Assembly (NCBI GenBank): GCA_947457975.1
Contig: CANGYC010000008.1
Coordinates: 1-21,684, forward strand
DNA from: Comamonadaceae bacterium
Lineage (GTDB): Bacteria > Pseudomonadota > Gammaproteobacteria > Burkholderiales > Burkholderiaceae_C
Direction: 5' to 3'
DNA length: 21,684 nucleotides
Shown here: positions 8,491 through 16,239 of the stretch, one piece after another
Layout of the letters: every line of letters begins with the position of its first letter
Position numbering within the stretch: position 1 is the first letter of the stretch
Translations under genes and position numbers: made by a program
Notes under the pieces: model-generated
The model's database searches: none
Seen by the model: only the letters and a program-made list of their open reading frames with translations
Told to the model about the DNA's origin: nothing

Positions 8491-8497
8491 CTGCCGA

Positions 8498-8504
8498 CCT
8501 CCTT
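8498..8504 (-). promoter_or_regulatory. Ribosome binding site of the SDR gene
   Basis: On the - strand this reads AAGGAGG, a near-perfect Shine-Dalgarno sequence, seven bases upstream of the ATG at 8490. It decides the start of the SDR gene against the much longer open frame. Confidence 0.85.
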
Positions 8505-8518
8505 CTGGCCACCAGACT

Positions 8519-8547
8519 AGGCCGGCCTGAGGGCCCCGCCTATAGGC
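8519..8547. promoter_or_regulatory. Palindromes in the divergent SDR/slyX region
   Basis: Two perfect 10-base palindromes, AGGCCGGCCT (8519-8528) and GCCTATAGGC (8538-8547), lie 19 bases apart centre to centre, with GGGCCC (8531-8536) between them. They sit in the divergent intergenic region upstream of the SDR gene and of slyX. TATAGG within the second could serve as a -10 element for the SDR gene, but I see no matching -35. An operator is possible; GC-rich chance palindromes are an equal alternative. Confidence 0.25.
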
Positions 8548-8607
8548 CAAGGCCGCAGGCACACGACGGCTGGTCTGCCTGTGCCTGAGTTGAGTTCCAA
8601 TAAGGAC

Positions 8608-8838
8608 ATGGACACACGACCCGAAGCGCGGCTGGAGGCGCTGGAGATCAAGGCCAGCTTCCAGGAGGACATGCTGGAAGAACTCAACAAGGTGGTCGTG
8701 CGACAACAGTCGCAGATCGACCTGCTCCAGCGAGAGGTGGCCGAGCTGAGATTGCGCAGTGCCGAGTCTGCTGGCCTTCAAGGCCTGTCGGGCGACGTGG
8801 CGGCGCGGGCCCGCGACAACCTGCCGCCGCACTACTGA
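8608..8838 (+). CDS. slyX: SlyX family protein
   Basis: A 76-residue soluble protein predicted to be almost entirely alpha-helical coiled coil. The core RLEALEIKASFQEDMLEELN followed by VVRQQSQIDLLQREVAELRLR is the SlyX pattern, and the Pro-Pro-His-Tyr C-terminus is characteristic. The biochemical role of SlyX is not established. The frame is open to a GTG at 8581. I chose the ATG at 8608 because the family normally starts shortly before the ERLEALE block; the AAGGA just before it is too close to act as a good Shine-Dalgarno, so the start is moderately certain. It ends five bases before the ABC exporter start. Confidence 0.88.
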   Translation: MDTRPEARLEALEIKASFQEDMLEELNKVVVRQQSQIDLLQREVAELRLRSAESAGLQGLSGDVAARARDNLPPHY

Positions 8839-8843
8839 ACACC

Positions 8844-10616
8844 ATGACCAAGACCCTCCAGGACGCCCCCAAGGGCTCACCGCGCTCCCTCACAGGACTG
8901 CTGCCTTTTCTGCGGCCCTACCGAGGCCGTATCCTGCTGGCGCTGCTGATGCTCTTGCTGGCGGCCGGTGCCACGCTGCTGTTCCCAGTGGCCCTGCGCA
9001 GCCTGATCGATGGCGGCCTGCAGCCTGGCAGCGAAGACACGGGGCTGGCCCGGCACTTTTTCGAGCTCTTTGGCGTGGCGGTGGCCTTGGGCCTGTTTTC
9101 GGCCGGGCGCTTTTACATCGTCAGCTGGCTGGGCGAGCGCGTCACCGCCGACCTGCGCCAGGCCGTTTATGCCCATGTGCTGCGACAGAGCCCGGCCTTC
9201 TTTGAGGTCACACCCACCGGCGAGGTGCTCTCGCGGCTGACCACCGACACCACGCTGGTGCAGTCGGTGGTGGGCTCATCGCTGAGCATGGGACTGCGCA
9301 ACACCGTGATGGGCCTGGGCGCGCTGACCATGCTGGTGTGGACCAACCCCTGGGTGATGGTGCAGGTGCTGGGCGTGCTGGTGCTCATCGTGGTGCCGGC
9401 GGTGCGCTACGGGCGACGGGTGCGCAAGCTCTCGCGCGCCAGCCAGGACCGCGTGGCCGACGCCAGCGCCATCGGCGCCGAAGTGCTGAACGCCGTGCCG
9501 GTGGTGCAGAGCTACACCGCCGAGGTGCGGGAGGCCGCGCGTTTCGAGTCGGCCACGCAGCAAGCCTTCGACGTGGCGGTGCGCCGCACGCGGGCGCGCT
9601 CTGTGCTGGTGGCCTTCATCATCATCGCCACCTCGGCGGCGCTGCTGTGGGGCCTGTACCAGGGCACGCAGGCCGTGCTGCGCGGCGAGATCTCAGCCGG
9701 CCATCTGGGGCAAACGGTGGTCTACGTGATCATCCTGGCCAGCGCCTTTGCCGTGCTCGGTGAGGTGTATGGCGACCTGCTGCGCGCCGCGGGGGCCACC
9801 GAGCGGCTGATGGAGCTGCTGGCCACGCATTCGCCCATCGATTCGCCGGCCTCACCGGACAAGCCGGCCCTGCCCGCAGGCGGCAGCACCTTGAGCTTCG
9901 AGGCCGTGGATTTCCACTATCCCTCGCGGCCCACCCAGCAAGCCCTGAGCCGCTTTGAGCTGCAGGCACTGCCCGGGCAGACGATTGCCCTGGTCGGCCC
10001 CAGCGGGGCGGGCAAGAGCACGGTATTCCAGCTGCTGCTGCGCTTTTACGACCCCAGCGCCGGGGTGATCCGGATCGATGGCACGCCGATTTCCCGCATG
10101 GACCTGCAGGCCCTGCGCCAGCGCATGGCCATCGTGCCGCAGGAGCCGGTGATCTTTTCCTCCAGCGCGCTGGAGAACATCCGCTACGGCCGGCCTGAAG
10201 CCACTGATGAGGAGGTGAAGGCCGCCGCCCGCGCCGCCTTCGCAGATGAGTTCATCCAGCGCCTGCCCGAGGGCTACGACACCTTCCTGGGCGAGCGCGG
10301 CGTGCGCCTGTCGGGCGGCCAGCGCCAGCGCCTGGCCATTGCCCGGGCCATGCTCAAGAACCCGCCGCTGCTGCTGCTGGACGAGGCCACCTCGGCACTG
10401 GACGCCGAGAGCGAGCGCATGGTGCAGGCCGCGCTCGACTCGGCCATGCGCGGGCGCACCACGCTGGTCATCGCCCACCGCCTGGCCACGGTGCAGCGGG
10501 CCGATTGCATCCTGGTGCTCGACCACGGCCGCCTCATCGAGCAGGGCAGCCATGCCGAGCTGGTGGCGCGTGGCGGCATGTACGCGCGCCTGGCTGCCCT
10601 GCAGTTCAACGCCTGA
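8844..10616 (+). CDS. MsbA-related ABC exporter (fused permease/ATPase)
   Basis: A 590-residue half-transporter that should work as a homodimer in the inner membrane. The N-terminal region to about residue 310 holds the six-helix type I exporter domain. The ATPase follows: Walker A GPSGAGKS at 385-392, signature LSGGQRQR at 489-496, Walker B LLLLDEATSALD at 509-520 and switch histidine H545 in IAHR. It resembles the group annotated as MsbA-related exporters rather than MsbA proper; no lpxK or kdsB gene adjoins it, which argues against the essential lipid A flippase. The substrate is unknown, perhaps a lipid or hydrophobic compound. The ATG is five bases after slyX, so the pair is probably cotranscribed. 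Confidence 0.92.
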   Translation: MTKTLQDAPKGSPRSLTGLLPFLRPYRGRILLALLMLLLAAGATLLFPVALRSLIDGGLQPGSEDTGLARHFFELFGVAVALGLFSAGRFYIVSWLGERVTADLRQAVYAHVLRQSPAFFEVTPTGEVLSRLTTDTTLVQSVVGSSLSMGLRNTVMGLGALTMLVWTNPWVMVQVLGVLVLIVVPAVRYGRRVRKLSRASQDRVADASAIGAEVLNAVPVVQSYTAEVREAARFESATQQAFDVAVRRTRARSVLVAFIIIATSAALLWGLYQGTQAVLRGEISAGHLGQTVVYVIILASAFAVLGEVYGDLLRAAGATERLMELLATHSPIDSPASPDKPALPAGGSTLSFEAVDFHYPSRPTQQALSRFELQALPGQTIALVGPSGAGKSTVFQLLLRFYDPSAGVIRIDGTPISRMDLQALRQRMAIVPQEPVIFSSSALENIRYGRPEATDEEVKAAARAAFADEFIQRLPEGYDTFLGERGVRLSGGQRQRLAIARAMLKNPPLLLLDEATSALDAESERMVQAALDSAMRGRTTLVIAHRLATVQRADCILVLDHGRLIEQGSHAELVARGGMYARLAALQFNA

Positions 10617-10704
10617 AAGCGCCCGGCTCAGCCAGAATGCCGCGGGGCAGGCAGAATCGAGCCGGCCTTGAAGGCCTCGTCATTTCAAAACTCCCGGAGA
10701 CGCC

Positions 10705-11730
10705 ATGCTGTTCCCCACCACCATCGTCGGCAGTTATCCCCAGCCCGACTGGCTCATCGATCGCCAAAAACTCGCGGGGCGCTTTCCGCCGCGCGTGCGG
10801 GCCAAGGAGCTCTGGCGGGTGGCCGAGCCCTATCTGCAGCAGGCCATGGACGACGCCACCGTGCTGGCCATCCGGGCCCAGGAAGAAGCTGGGCTGGACA
10901 TCATCACCGACGGCGAGATCCGGCGTGAGAGCTACTCCAACCGCATCGCCACGGCGCTGGACGGGGTGGACATCGACAACCCTGGTACGGCGCTGGACCG
11001 CTCGGGCCACCCCAATCCGGTGCCGCGCATCGTGGGCAAGGTGCGGCGCCTGCGGCCTATCGAGGTCGAGGACCTGATCTTCTTGAAGAAACACACCACG
11101 CGCCAGGTCAAGATCACGGTGCCTGGCCCCTTCACCATGCTGCAGCAGGCGCAGAACGATTTTTACGCCTCCGAGGAAGAGGCGGCCATGGACTATGCGG
11201 TGGCCATCAACGAGGAGATCAAGGACCTGTTTGCCCACGGCGCCGACGTGGTGCAGATCGACGAGCCCTACATGCAGGCCCGCCCCGAAAAGGCCCGGCA
11301 ATACGGCATCCGGGCGCTCAACAGGGCTCTGGAGGGTGTGCGCGGCGCGACCGCGGTCCACATCTGCTTTGGCTATGCGGCCGTCATCCATGCCCGCCCG
11401 AGCGGCTACAACTTCCTGTCCGAACTCGCAAACTGCAGCTGCCAGCAGATCTCGATCGAGACGGCCCAGTCCAACCTCGACTGCGCGGTGCTGCAGAGCC
11501 TGCCGGGCAAGCAGATCATGGTCGGTTGCCTGAACCTGGAGGACCCTGCGATCGAGTCCCCGGTGGTGGTGGCCTCGCGGGTCAAACGGGCGCTGCAGTA
11601 CCTCAAGCCCGAGCAGGTGATCCTGGCGCCCGACTGCGGCATGAAGTACCTGCCGCGCGAGGTGGCCGACGGCAAGCTGCGGGCCATGACCGAAGCGGCC
11701 CAGATCCTGCGGGCGGAATACAGCCGCTGA
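10705..11730 (+). CDS. MetE C-terminal-domain family methyltransferase (core-MetE-like)
   Basis: A 341-residue single-barrel protein homologous to the catalytic C-terminal half of cobalamin-independent methionine synthase MetE. The N-terminal TIM barrel of full MetE (about 750 residues) is absent. Zinc and thiol-binding residues appear to be present: H219 and C221 in HICFG, E252 in SIETA and C311 in APDCGMKYL. IDEPYMQA near residue 190 corresponds to the family's substrate-binding region. Such short proteins may use methylcobalamin-protein donors, or act on other methyl carriers or thiols, so methionine synthesis is plausible but not proven. The ATG is preceded by CGGAGA (10695-10700). An 88-base gap separates it from the ABC exporter, with no riboswitch-sized leader. 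Confidence 0.87.
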   Translation: MLFPTTIVGSYPQPDWLIDRQKLAGRFPPRVRAKELWRVAEPYLQQAMDDATVLAIRAQEEAGLDIITDGEIRRESYSNRIATALDGVDIDNPGTALDRSGHPNPVPRIVGKVRRLRPIEVEDLIFLKKHTTRQVKITVPGPFTMLQQAQNDFYASEEEAAMDYAVAINEEIKDLFAHGADVVQIDEPYMQARPEKARQYGIRALNRALEGVRGATAVHICFGYAAVIHARPSGYNFLSELANCSCQQISIETAQSNLDCAVLQSLPGKQIMVGCLNLEDPAIESPVVVASRVKRALQYLKPEQVILAPDCGMKYLPREVADGKLRAMTEAAQILRAEYSR

Positions 11731-11742
11731 CCAGCATCGGGC

Positions 11743-11774
11743 GCCGCTGATCTGAGCCGATCAGCGGCCGGTTT
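11743..11774 (+). terminator. Intrinsic terminator-like hairpin after the MetE-like gene
   Basis: GCCGCTGATC (11743-11752) and GATCAGCGGC (11759-11768) form a perfect 10-base-pair stem with loop TGAGCC, followed by CGGTTTGTC. The stem is strong and starts 12 bases after the stop codon; the T-run is short. It should end, or at least reduce, transcription before gdhA. Confidence 0.65.
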
Positions 11775-11872
11775 GTCGTGCATGGCGGACAGCGATTCAG
11801 GCCCCGGCGGCCTGGTTCGGTGCTCTGCACTCTGCCTAAGCTGGGGGCACCTCCACCCCCTGCGAGCCGCCC

Positions 11873-13192
11873 ATGCCTGCCCCGCTCCCTGCCCCGCTGC
11901 CTGCCGCCACCTGGCCGGCGCACAGCCTGCCCTCCTACCTGAACCCGGCCGCGCTGGGCTCATGGGGCGACTACCTGCAGCAGGTGGACCGCGTCATCCC
12001 CTACCTGGGCCCCTTGAGCCGATGGGCCGAAACTCTCAAAAGGCCCAAGCGCATCCTGGTGGTCGACGTGCCCATCCATCGGGATGACGGACGGGTGGCG
12101 CACTTCGAGGGCTACCGGGTCCAGCACAACGTCTCGCGCGGGCCGGGCAAGGGGGGCGTGCGTTTTCACCAGGAGGTGACGCTGCCGGAGGTGATGGCGC
12201 TGGCGGGGTGGATGTCCATCAAGACCGCGGCCGTGAACCTGCCCTTTGGCGGCGCCAAGGGCGGCGTGCGGGTCGACCCTCGGACCGTCTCGACCGCGGA
12301 GCTCGAGCGCATCACCCGGCGCTACACCAGCGAGCTCGGCCTGCTGCTGGGGCCGCACAAGGACATTCCCGCGCCCGACCTCAACACCAACGAACAGGTC
12401 ATGGCCTGGATGATGGACACCTACTCCATGAACGTGGGCGTCACCACCACGGGCGTGGTCACCGGCAAACCGGTGGACCTGGGCGGCTCGCTGGGCCGGC
12501 GCGAGGCCACGGGCCGCGGCGTCTTCACCGTGGCCGTGGAGGCGGCGCGCCACCTGGGTCTGCCCATCGAAGGCGCGCGGGTGGCGGTGCAGGGCTTTGG
12601 CAACGTGGGCAGCGTCTCGGCCAAGCTGCTGGCACAGGCCGGCGCCCGCGTGGTGGCGGTACAGGACCAGGACACCACGCTCTACCGGGAGGCGGGGCTG
12701 GACCTTCCCGCGCTACTCCAGCATGCGGCCACGAACGGCGACATCGCAGGCTACGCCGGCGCGGAGCCGATCAGCCAGGAGGCCTTCTGGGACGTGGAGT
12801 CAGACATTCTTATTCCGGCGGCGATGGAGCAGCAGATCACCGAGGCCCGTGCCGGGCGCATCCACACGCGCCTGGTGGTCGAGGGCGCCAACGGCCCAAC
12901 CACGCCGGCAGCCGATGACCTGCTGGCCGAGCGCGACATCCTGGTGGTGCCCGACGTCATTGCCAACGCCGGCGGCGTGACCGTGAGCTACTTTGAATGG
13001 GTGCAGGATTTCTCCAGCTTCTTCTGGAGCGAGGACGAGATCAACCAGCGTCTGGTGCGCCTGATGCGCGAAGCCTTTGCCACCGTGTGGGCCGTGGCAC
13101 AGGAGCGGCAGGTGAGCCTGCGCACGGCCACCTTCATCGTGGCCTGCCAGCGCATTCTGCACACGCGGCAGCTGCGGGGCTTGTACCCCTGA
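11873..13192 (+). CDS. gdhA: Glutamate dehydrogenase (Glu/Leu/Phe/Val dehydrogenase family)
   Basis: A 439-residue cytosolic enzyme interconverting glutamate and 2-oxoglutarate plus ammonia. Substrate-binding K93 lies in GPGKGGVRF, the catalytic lysine K129 in PFGGAKGG and catalytic D169 in IPAPDLNTN. The Rossmann motif GFGNVG is at 241-246, and an acidic D265 ends the second strand (VVAVQDQ), which favours NAD over NADP. The pattern closely resembles the Burkholderiales NAD-type enzyme, including [13 protein letters not shown] near the C-terminus. The first ~20 residues are Pro/Ala-rich and variable. The ATG at 11873 has only a weak GAG upstream. A terminator-like hairpin upstream suggests its own promoter in 11775-11872; I see no convincing -35/-10. 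It is convergent with the DUF1178 gene across a REP-like pair. Confidence 0.95.
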   Translation: MPAPLPAPLPAATWPAHSLPSYLNPAALGSWGDYLQQVDRVIPYLGPLSRWAETLKRPKRILVVDVPIHRDDGRVAHFEGYRVQHNVSRGPGKGGVRFHQEVTLPEVMALAGWMSIKTAAVNLPFGGAKGGVRVDPRTVSTAELERITRRYTSELGLLLGPHKDIPAPDLNTNEQVMAWMMDTYSMNVGVTTTGVVTGKPVDLGGSLGRREATGRGVFTVAVEAARHLGLPIEGARVAVQGFGNVGSVSAKLLAQAGARVVAVQDQDTTLYREAGLDLPALLQHAATNGDIAGYAGAEPISQEAFWDVESDILIPAAMEQQITEARAGRIHTRLVVEGANGPTTPAADDLLAERDILVVPDVIANAGGVTVSYFEWVQDFSSFFWSEDEINQRLVRLMREAFATVWAVAQERQVSLRTATFIVACQRILHTRQLRGLYP

Positions 13193-13210
13193 GACGATGG
13201 CGTTTGCGGG

Positions 13211-13273
13211 TGATCGCCCAGGGACTGGGCTCCTACAGCGGGAAGGCTGATCGCCCAGGGACTGGGGGCCTAC
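13211..13273 (-). repeat. REP-like doublet (two 26-base copies)
   Basis: On the - strand two copies in the same orientation, 13248-13273 and 13211-13236, run from a GTAGG head to CTGGGCGATCA. The last 19 bases are identical and the heads differ at two positions. Each can form a hairpin, CCCAG-TCC-CTGGG, extended to six pairs in the second copy. The spacing is 37 bases. A GTAG-type head plus a short imperfect palindrome is the layout of REP sequences mobilised by RAYT transposases. The location between convergent stop codons is also typical. The DUF1178 stop codon TAG (13270-13272) is part of the head of the first copy. A role as transcription end for both genes is possible. Confidence 0.7.
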
Positions 13274-13737
13274 TGGAGGGGTTCGTTCAGGGAGTCTGGC
13301 AAGGGCAGCACGGTGATGCCTTCTTCCAGCAGCTCGACCGCTTCCTTGGCCGAGGTGCGGCCACGGATGCCGCGCTCTTCGGTTTCGCCATAGTGCATCT
13401 GGCGGGCGACTTCGGCAAAGCGCTCACCCACGTCCTCGGTGCGGGCCACCGCCTCGCGCATGACCTTCATCCAGGCGGCCTGGAGGTGCGGGTCGGCCAT
13501 GACGGCTGGCAGCCCCGCCTCGGCGGTGGGGGCCGGGGTCGAGGCCGTTGGGGCCACGGGTGCGGGCGACGCCCCGAGGTTCAGGCGCGGGGCACTGAGC
13601 TGCTTGTCCACTGAAGCGTCACCGCACAGGGGACAGCTCACGAGGCCGCGCTCGCGCTGGCTCTGAAAGTCGTCCTCGGACGCGAACCAGCCCTCGAAGA
13701 CATGCTGCTGCGTGCATTTGAGGTCCAGGACTTTCAT
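13270..13737 (-). CDS. DUF1178 family protein (zinc-ribbon-like)
   Basis: A 155-residue soluble protein. The N-terminus MKVLDLKC with C8, H12, and a C35-P-L-C38 pair suggests a small metal-binding ribbon. A low-complexity Ala/Pro/Thr linker follows (about 47-75), then a helical C-terminal half with RQMHYGETEERGIRG, a block conserved in DUF1178 as I know it. The function of the family is not established. The frame is open upstream to 13839, but the ATG at 13737 begins exactly at the family's usual MKVxDLxC start. It is the last gene of the - strand run after nuoN, DUF2818 and NUDIX, 44 bases after the NUDIX stop. Confidence 0.88.
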   Translation of the reverse strand: MKVLDLKCTQQHVFEGWFASEDDFQSQRERGLVSCPLCGDASVDKQLSAPRLNLGASPAPVAPTASTPAPTAEAGLPAVMADPHLQAAWMKVMREAVARTEDVGERFAEVARQMHYGETEERGIRGRTSAKEAVELLEEGITVLPLPDSLNEPLQ

Positions 13738-13781
13738 GGGGGCGATTATCCGCCGGGGCGCGAGACCCCGCGCAACGCTGG

Positions 13782-14372
13782 TCAGACGCGGTCGGTCCAG
13801 GTCAGCGGCCACAGGCCAGACCGCAGGTTCTGGGCCCACAGCAGGCAGCTCAGGGTCTTGCCGTCGGTGAGGTGTCCATCGCGCGACCAGGCCAGCAGCT
13901 CCTCCAGGCTGGCCGGGAAGACGTCGAGGAACTCACCCTGGTCGAGCTTGGGTGCCCCGGCCTCCAGGCCGCGGGCAAAGAAGATGTGGATCACTTCGGT
14001 GGAGTAAGAGATCACCGGATGCATGGGTCCGGCGTAGGCCCACTCGCGCGCCTGGTAGCCCGTCTCTTCCCGCAGCTCGCGCTGGGCGCAGGCCAGCAGG
14101 TCCTCGCCGGCATCGAGCTTGCCGGCGGGAAACTCGATGAAGGCCCGGTGCAGGGGGTAGCGCCACTGGCGCTCGAGCACGTAGCGGCCATCGGGCAGTT
14201 CGGCGACGATCACCACTGCACCGGGATGGCGAACGTACTCACGGGATGCCTGACTGCCATCGGGCAGGCGCACCTGGTCGCGCAAGGCGTGGAGAAAGTT
14301 CCCGCGCAGGAGCTCCTGGCTCGAGAGCGTCTCTTCCTTCAGATGCTCCGCCGGTCCCGGGAGCTGGCTCAT
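13782..14372 (-). CDS. NUDIX hydrolase, ADP-ribose pyrophosphatase type
   Basis: A 196-residue cytosolic NUDIX enzyme. The complete NUDIX box is at G84-Y106: G, five residues, E90, seven residues, R98 E99, then E102 E103 and G105, giving the magnesium-binding helix. MHPVISYSTEVIHIFFA downstream, with a proline about 15 residues after the box, is typical of the ADP-ribose/ADP-sugar pyrophosphatase subgroup (NudF-like), which splits ADP-ribose into AMP and ribose 5-phosphate. A GTG at 14384 sits directly after the DUF2818 stop and would add four residues. I prefer the ATG at 14372, though neither has a clear Shine-Dalgarno. Its place at the end of the nuo operon may link it to NAD turnover, which is inference. 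Confidence 0.9.
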   Translation of the reverse strand: MSQLPGPAEHLKEETLSSQELLRGNFLHALRDQVRLPDGSQASREYVRHPGAVVIVAELPDGRYVLERQWRYPLHRAFIEFPAGKLDAGEDLLACAQRELREETGYQAREWAYAGPMHPVISYSTEVIHIFFARGLEAGAPKLDQGEFLDVFPASLEELLAWSRDGHLTDGKTLSCLLWAQNLRSGLWPLTWTDRV

Positions 14373-14384
14373 GGGGTCGGCCAC

Positions 14385-14687
14385 TCAGTGGCGCTTGTAC
14401 AGGTAGCGGTAGACGAAGCCGGGAAAAGCCAGCGTGATGAACAGCGCCGCCGTGATCGCATAGAACTCCCAGCCCTGCGGCGTGTTCTTACCCAGGTATT
14501 GTTCCAGGGCCATGGCGATGACGCCGACCACCAGGTAAGCCAGCACCATCTCAGCCAGGCGCCAGGCCAGGGACTTGCCCTGTGCCAGGCGACGCACGAA
14601 GAAAAGGCGTTCGGTAAAAAAGGGCAGATTGGCGGCCACCAGTGCAAGCACGATGAGCAGCCAGGCCAGGGAAGAAGAGGTCATCAT
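14385..14687 (-). CDS. DUF2818 family membrane protein
   Basis: A 100-residue inner-membrane protein with about three hydrophobic segments (residues 6-22, 43-62, 75-95). NLPFFTERLFFV (20-31) and FPGFVYRYLYKRH at the end match the DUF2818 family, which I know as a regular neighbour of nuoN in Burkholderiales. It follows nuoN by 13 bases and its stop is adjacent to a possible GTG start of the NUDIX gene. Its constant position suggests a complex I accessory or assembly role, but I know of no experiment showing this. Two adjacent ATGs (14687 and 14684) are both possible starts. Confidence 0.85.
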   Translation of the reverse strand: MMTSSSLAWLLIVLALVAANLPFFTERLFFVRRLAQGKSLAWRLAEMVLAYLVVGVIAMALEQYLGKNTPQGWEFYAITAALFITLAFPGFVYRYLYKRH

Positions 14688-14700
14688 GGTGGCCAGTGCC

Positions 14701-16203
14701 TCAGGTACCCAGGGACTTGACGAGGCTGTCTATGGATTGTGCGCACAGCGTCATCAGGCCGCCGGGCAGCAGGCCCAGCACCAGCACCAGGGCGCCATTG
14801 AGACTGAGCACCACACGCACGTCCTTGTCCGCCTCGATGGTGGCCGGCACATGGGCGGGGGGCGCATCGAAATACATGACCTTGACCACGCGCAGGTAGT
14901 AGAAGGCGCCAATCAGCGACACCAGTACGGCGAAGATGGCCAGAATCATGTGGGAGGTCTGCTGCGAAGCCAGCAGGGTCTCCAGCACGGACAGCTTGGC
15001 ATAAAAGCCCACCAGCGGCGGCACACCGGCCAGCGAGAACATGCCCACGGCCATGACACCTGCATAAAGCGGGCTGCGCTGGTTCAAGCCAGCGAGGTCG
15101 CCAATCTCTTCGGACTCGAAGCCTTCACGCGCCAGCAGCATGATCACGCCGAACACGGCCAGCGTGGTGAGCACGTAGGTGACGGCATAGAACATGGCTG
15201 CGCTGTAGGCAGACTGGACATTAATCATGTCACCGCCCACCACCCCGGCCACCATGGCCAGGAGCAGGAAACCCATCTGCGAGATGGTGGAGAAAGCGAG
15301 CATGCGCTTGAGGTTGGTCTGTGCGATGGCCGCCAGGTTGCCTACCAAGAGCGATGCCACGGCCAACACGGTGAGCATCTGCTGCCAGTCAATGGCCAGG
15401 GGCAGCAGGCCCTGCACCAGAATGCGCATGAGGATGGCAAAGGCCGCCAGTTGCGGCGCGGCACCGATGGCCAGGGTCACGGCCGTGGGTGCGCCGTGGT
15501 AGACATCGGGCAGCCACATGTGGAAAGGCACGGCACCGAGCTTGAAGGCCAGGCCCGCGACCACAAACACCAGGCCGAAGACCAGCACCTGGTGCTTGAC
15601 CTCCCGGCTGATGATGGCCCTGAACACCTCGCCCACGTCCAGGCTGCCGGTGGCGCCGTAGATCATGGACAGGCCATACAGCAAGAAGCCCGAAGCCAGT
15701 GCACCCAGCACGAAGTACTTCATGGCCGCCTCGGTGGCGGTGGCATGGTCGCGCCGCAAGGCCACCAGGGCGTAGCTCGAGAGGGTCATCATCTCCAGGC
15801 CCATGTAGAGCACCAGGAAGTTGTGGCCCGAGATCATGATGAAGGCGCCCAGCAGCGAGAAGAGGCTGAGCGTGAAGAACTCGCCGCCGCGCAGCATGCC
15901 GCGGTCGGCCGCGTAGGGCCGGCCATAGACCACCGTGGCCATCAAGGCAATGGCGGCAAAGCACTTGAGCCAATTGCCCATGGGCTCACTCACCACCATG
16001 GTGCCGAAGGCGTAGATCGTCTGGCCGCCTGCAGCCTGGCTGGCGGTGACCACCGCCACCCAGCCCAGGGTGAGCAAGGTGAGCACATAGGTGGTGGTGC
16101 GTCGGGCGCTGGTGACGCCCAGGTCCACGAGCAGGATCACGCAGGCCATCACCAAGAGGATCAGTTCAGGGTAGATCGCAAGCCAGCTGAGTGTGTCAAT
16201 CAT
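14701..16203 (-). CDS. nuoN: NADH-quinone oxidoreductase subunit N
   Basis: A 500-residue, about 14-helix antiporter-like subunit of the membrane arm of respiratory complex I, one of three proton-pumping modules. HMWLPDVYHGAPTAVT and the preceding FKLGAVPF are the conserved core of the proton-conducting domain, with the key lysine in FKLG. The LKRMLAFSTISQMGFLLLA stretch is also family-defining. Length is close to the E. coli subunit (485). It lies 36 bases after nuoM and is followed by DUF2818 13 bases on. The start ATG at 16203 has only a weak AAGA upstream, so expression probably depends on the operon context. Confidence 0.97.
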   Translation of the reverse strand: MIDTLSWLAIYPELILLVMACVILLVDLGVTSARRTTTYVLTLLTLGWVAVVTASQAAGGQTIYAFGTMVVSEPMGNWLKCFAAIALMATVVYGRPYAADRGMLRGGEFFTLSLFSLLGAFIMISGHNFLVLYMGLEMMTLSSYALVALRRDHATATEAAMKYFVLGALASGFLLYGLSMIYGATGSLDVGEVFRAIISREVKHQVLVFGLVFVVAGLAFKLGAVPFHMWLPDVYHGAPTAVTLAIGAAPQLAAFAILMRILVQGLLPLAIDWQQMLTVLAVASLLVGNLAAIAQTNLKRMLAFSTISQMGFLLLAMVAGVVGGDMINVQSAYSAAMFYAVTYVLTTLAVFGVIMLLAREGFESEEIGDLAGLNQRSPLYAGVMAVGMFSLAGVPPLVGFYAKLSVLETLLASQQTSHMILAIFAVLVSLIGAFYYLRVVKVMYFDAPPAHVPATIEADKDVRVVLSLNGALVLVLGLLPGGLMTLCAQSIDSLVKSLGT

Positions 16204-16239
16204 GGGAAATCTTGAGGGTGTGTTCGCGGAGACGGAGCG

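Noticed and set aside
7738..8880. A 380-residue version of the SDR protein
   Set aside because: The extension has no SDR similarity, runs over slyX and ignores the strong ribosome site before the ATG at 8490.
10617..10704. Possible SAM or cobalamin riboswitch ahead of the MetE-like gene
   Set aside because: The gap is only 88 bases, too short for a cobalamin riboswitch with an expression platform, and shows no recognisable conserved core; only a short GGCCTT/AAGGCC inverted repeat is present.
13754..13770. CGGGG/CCCCG inverted repeat between the DUF1178 and NUDIX genes as a terminator
   Set aside because: Only five pairs and no T-run; likely chance in GC-rich sequence.
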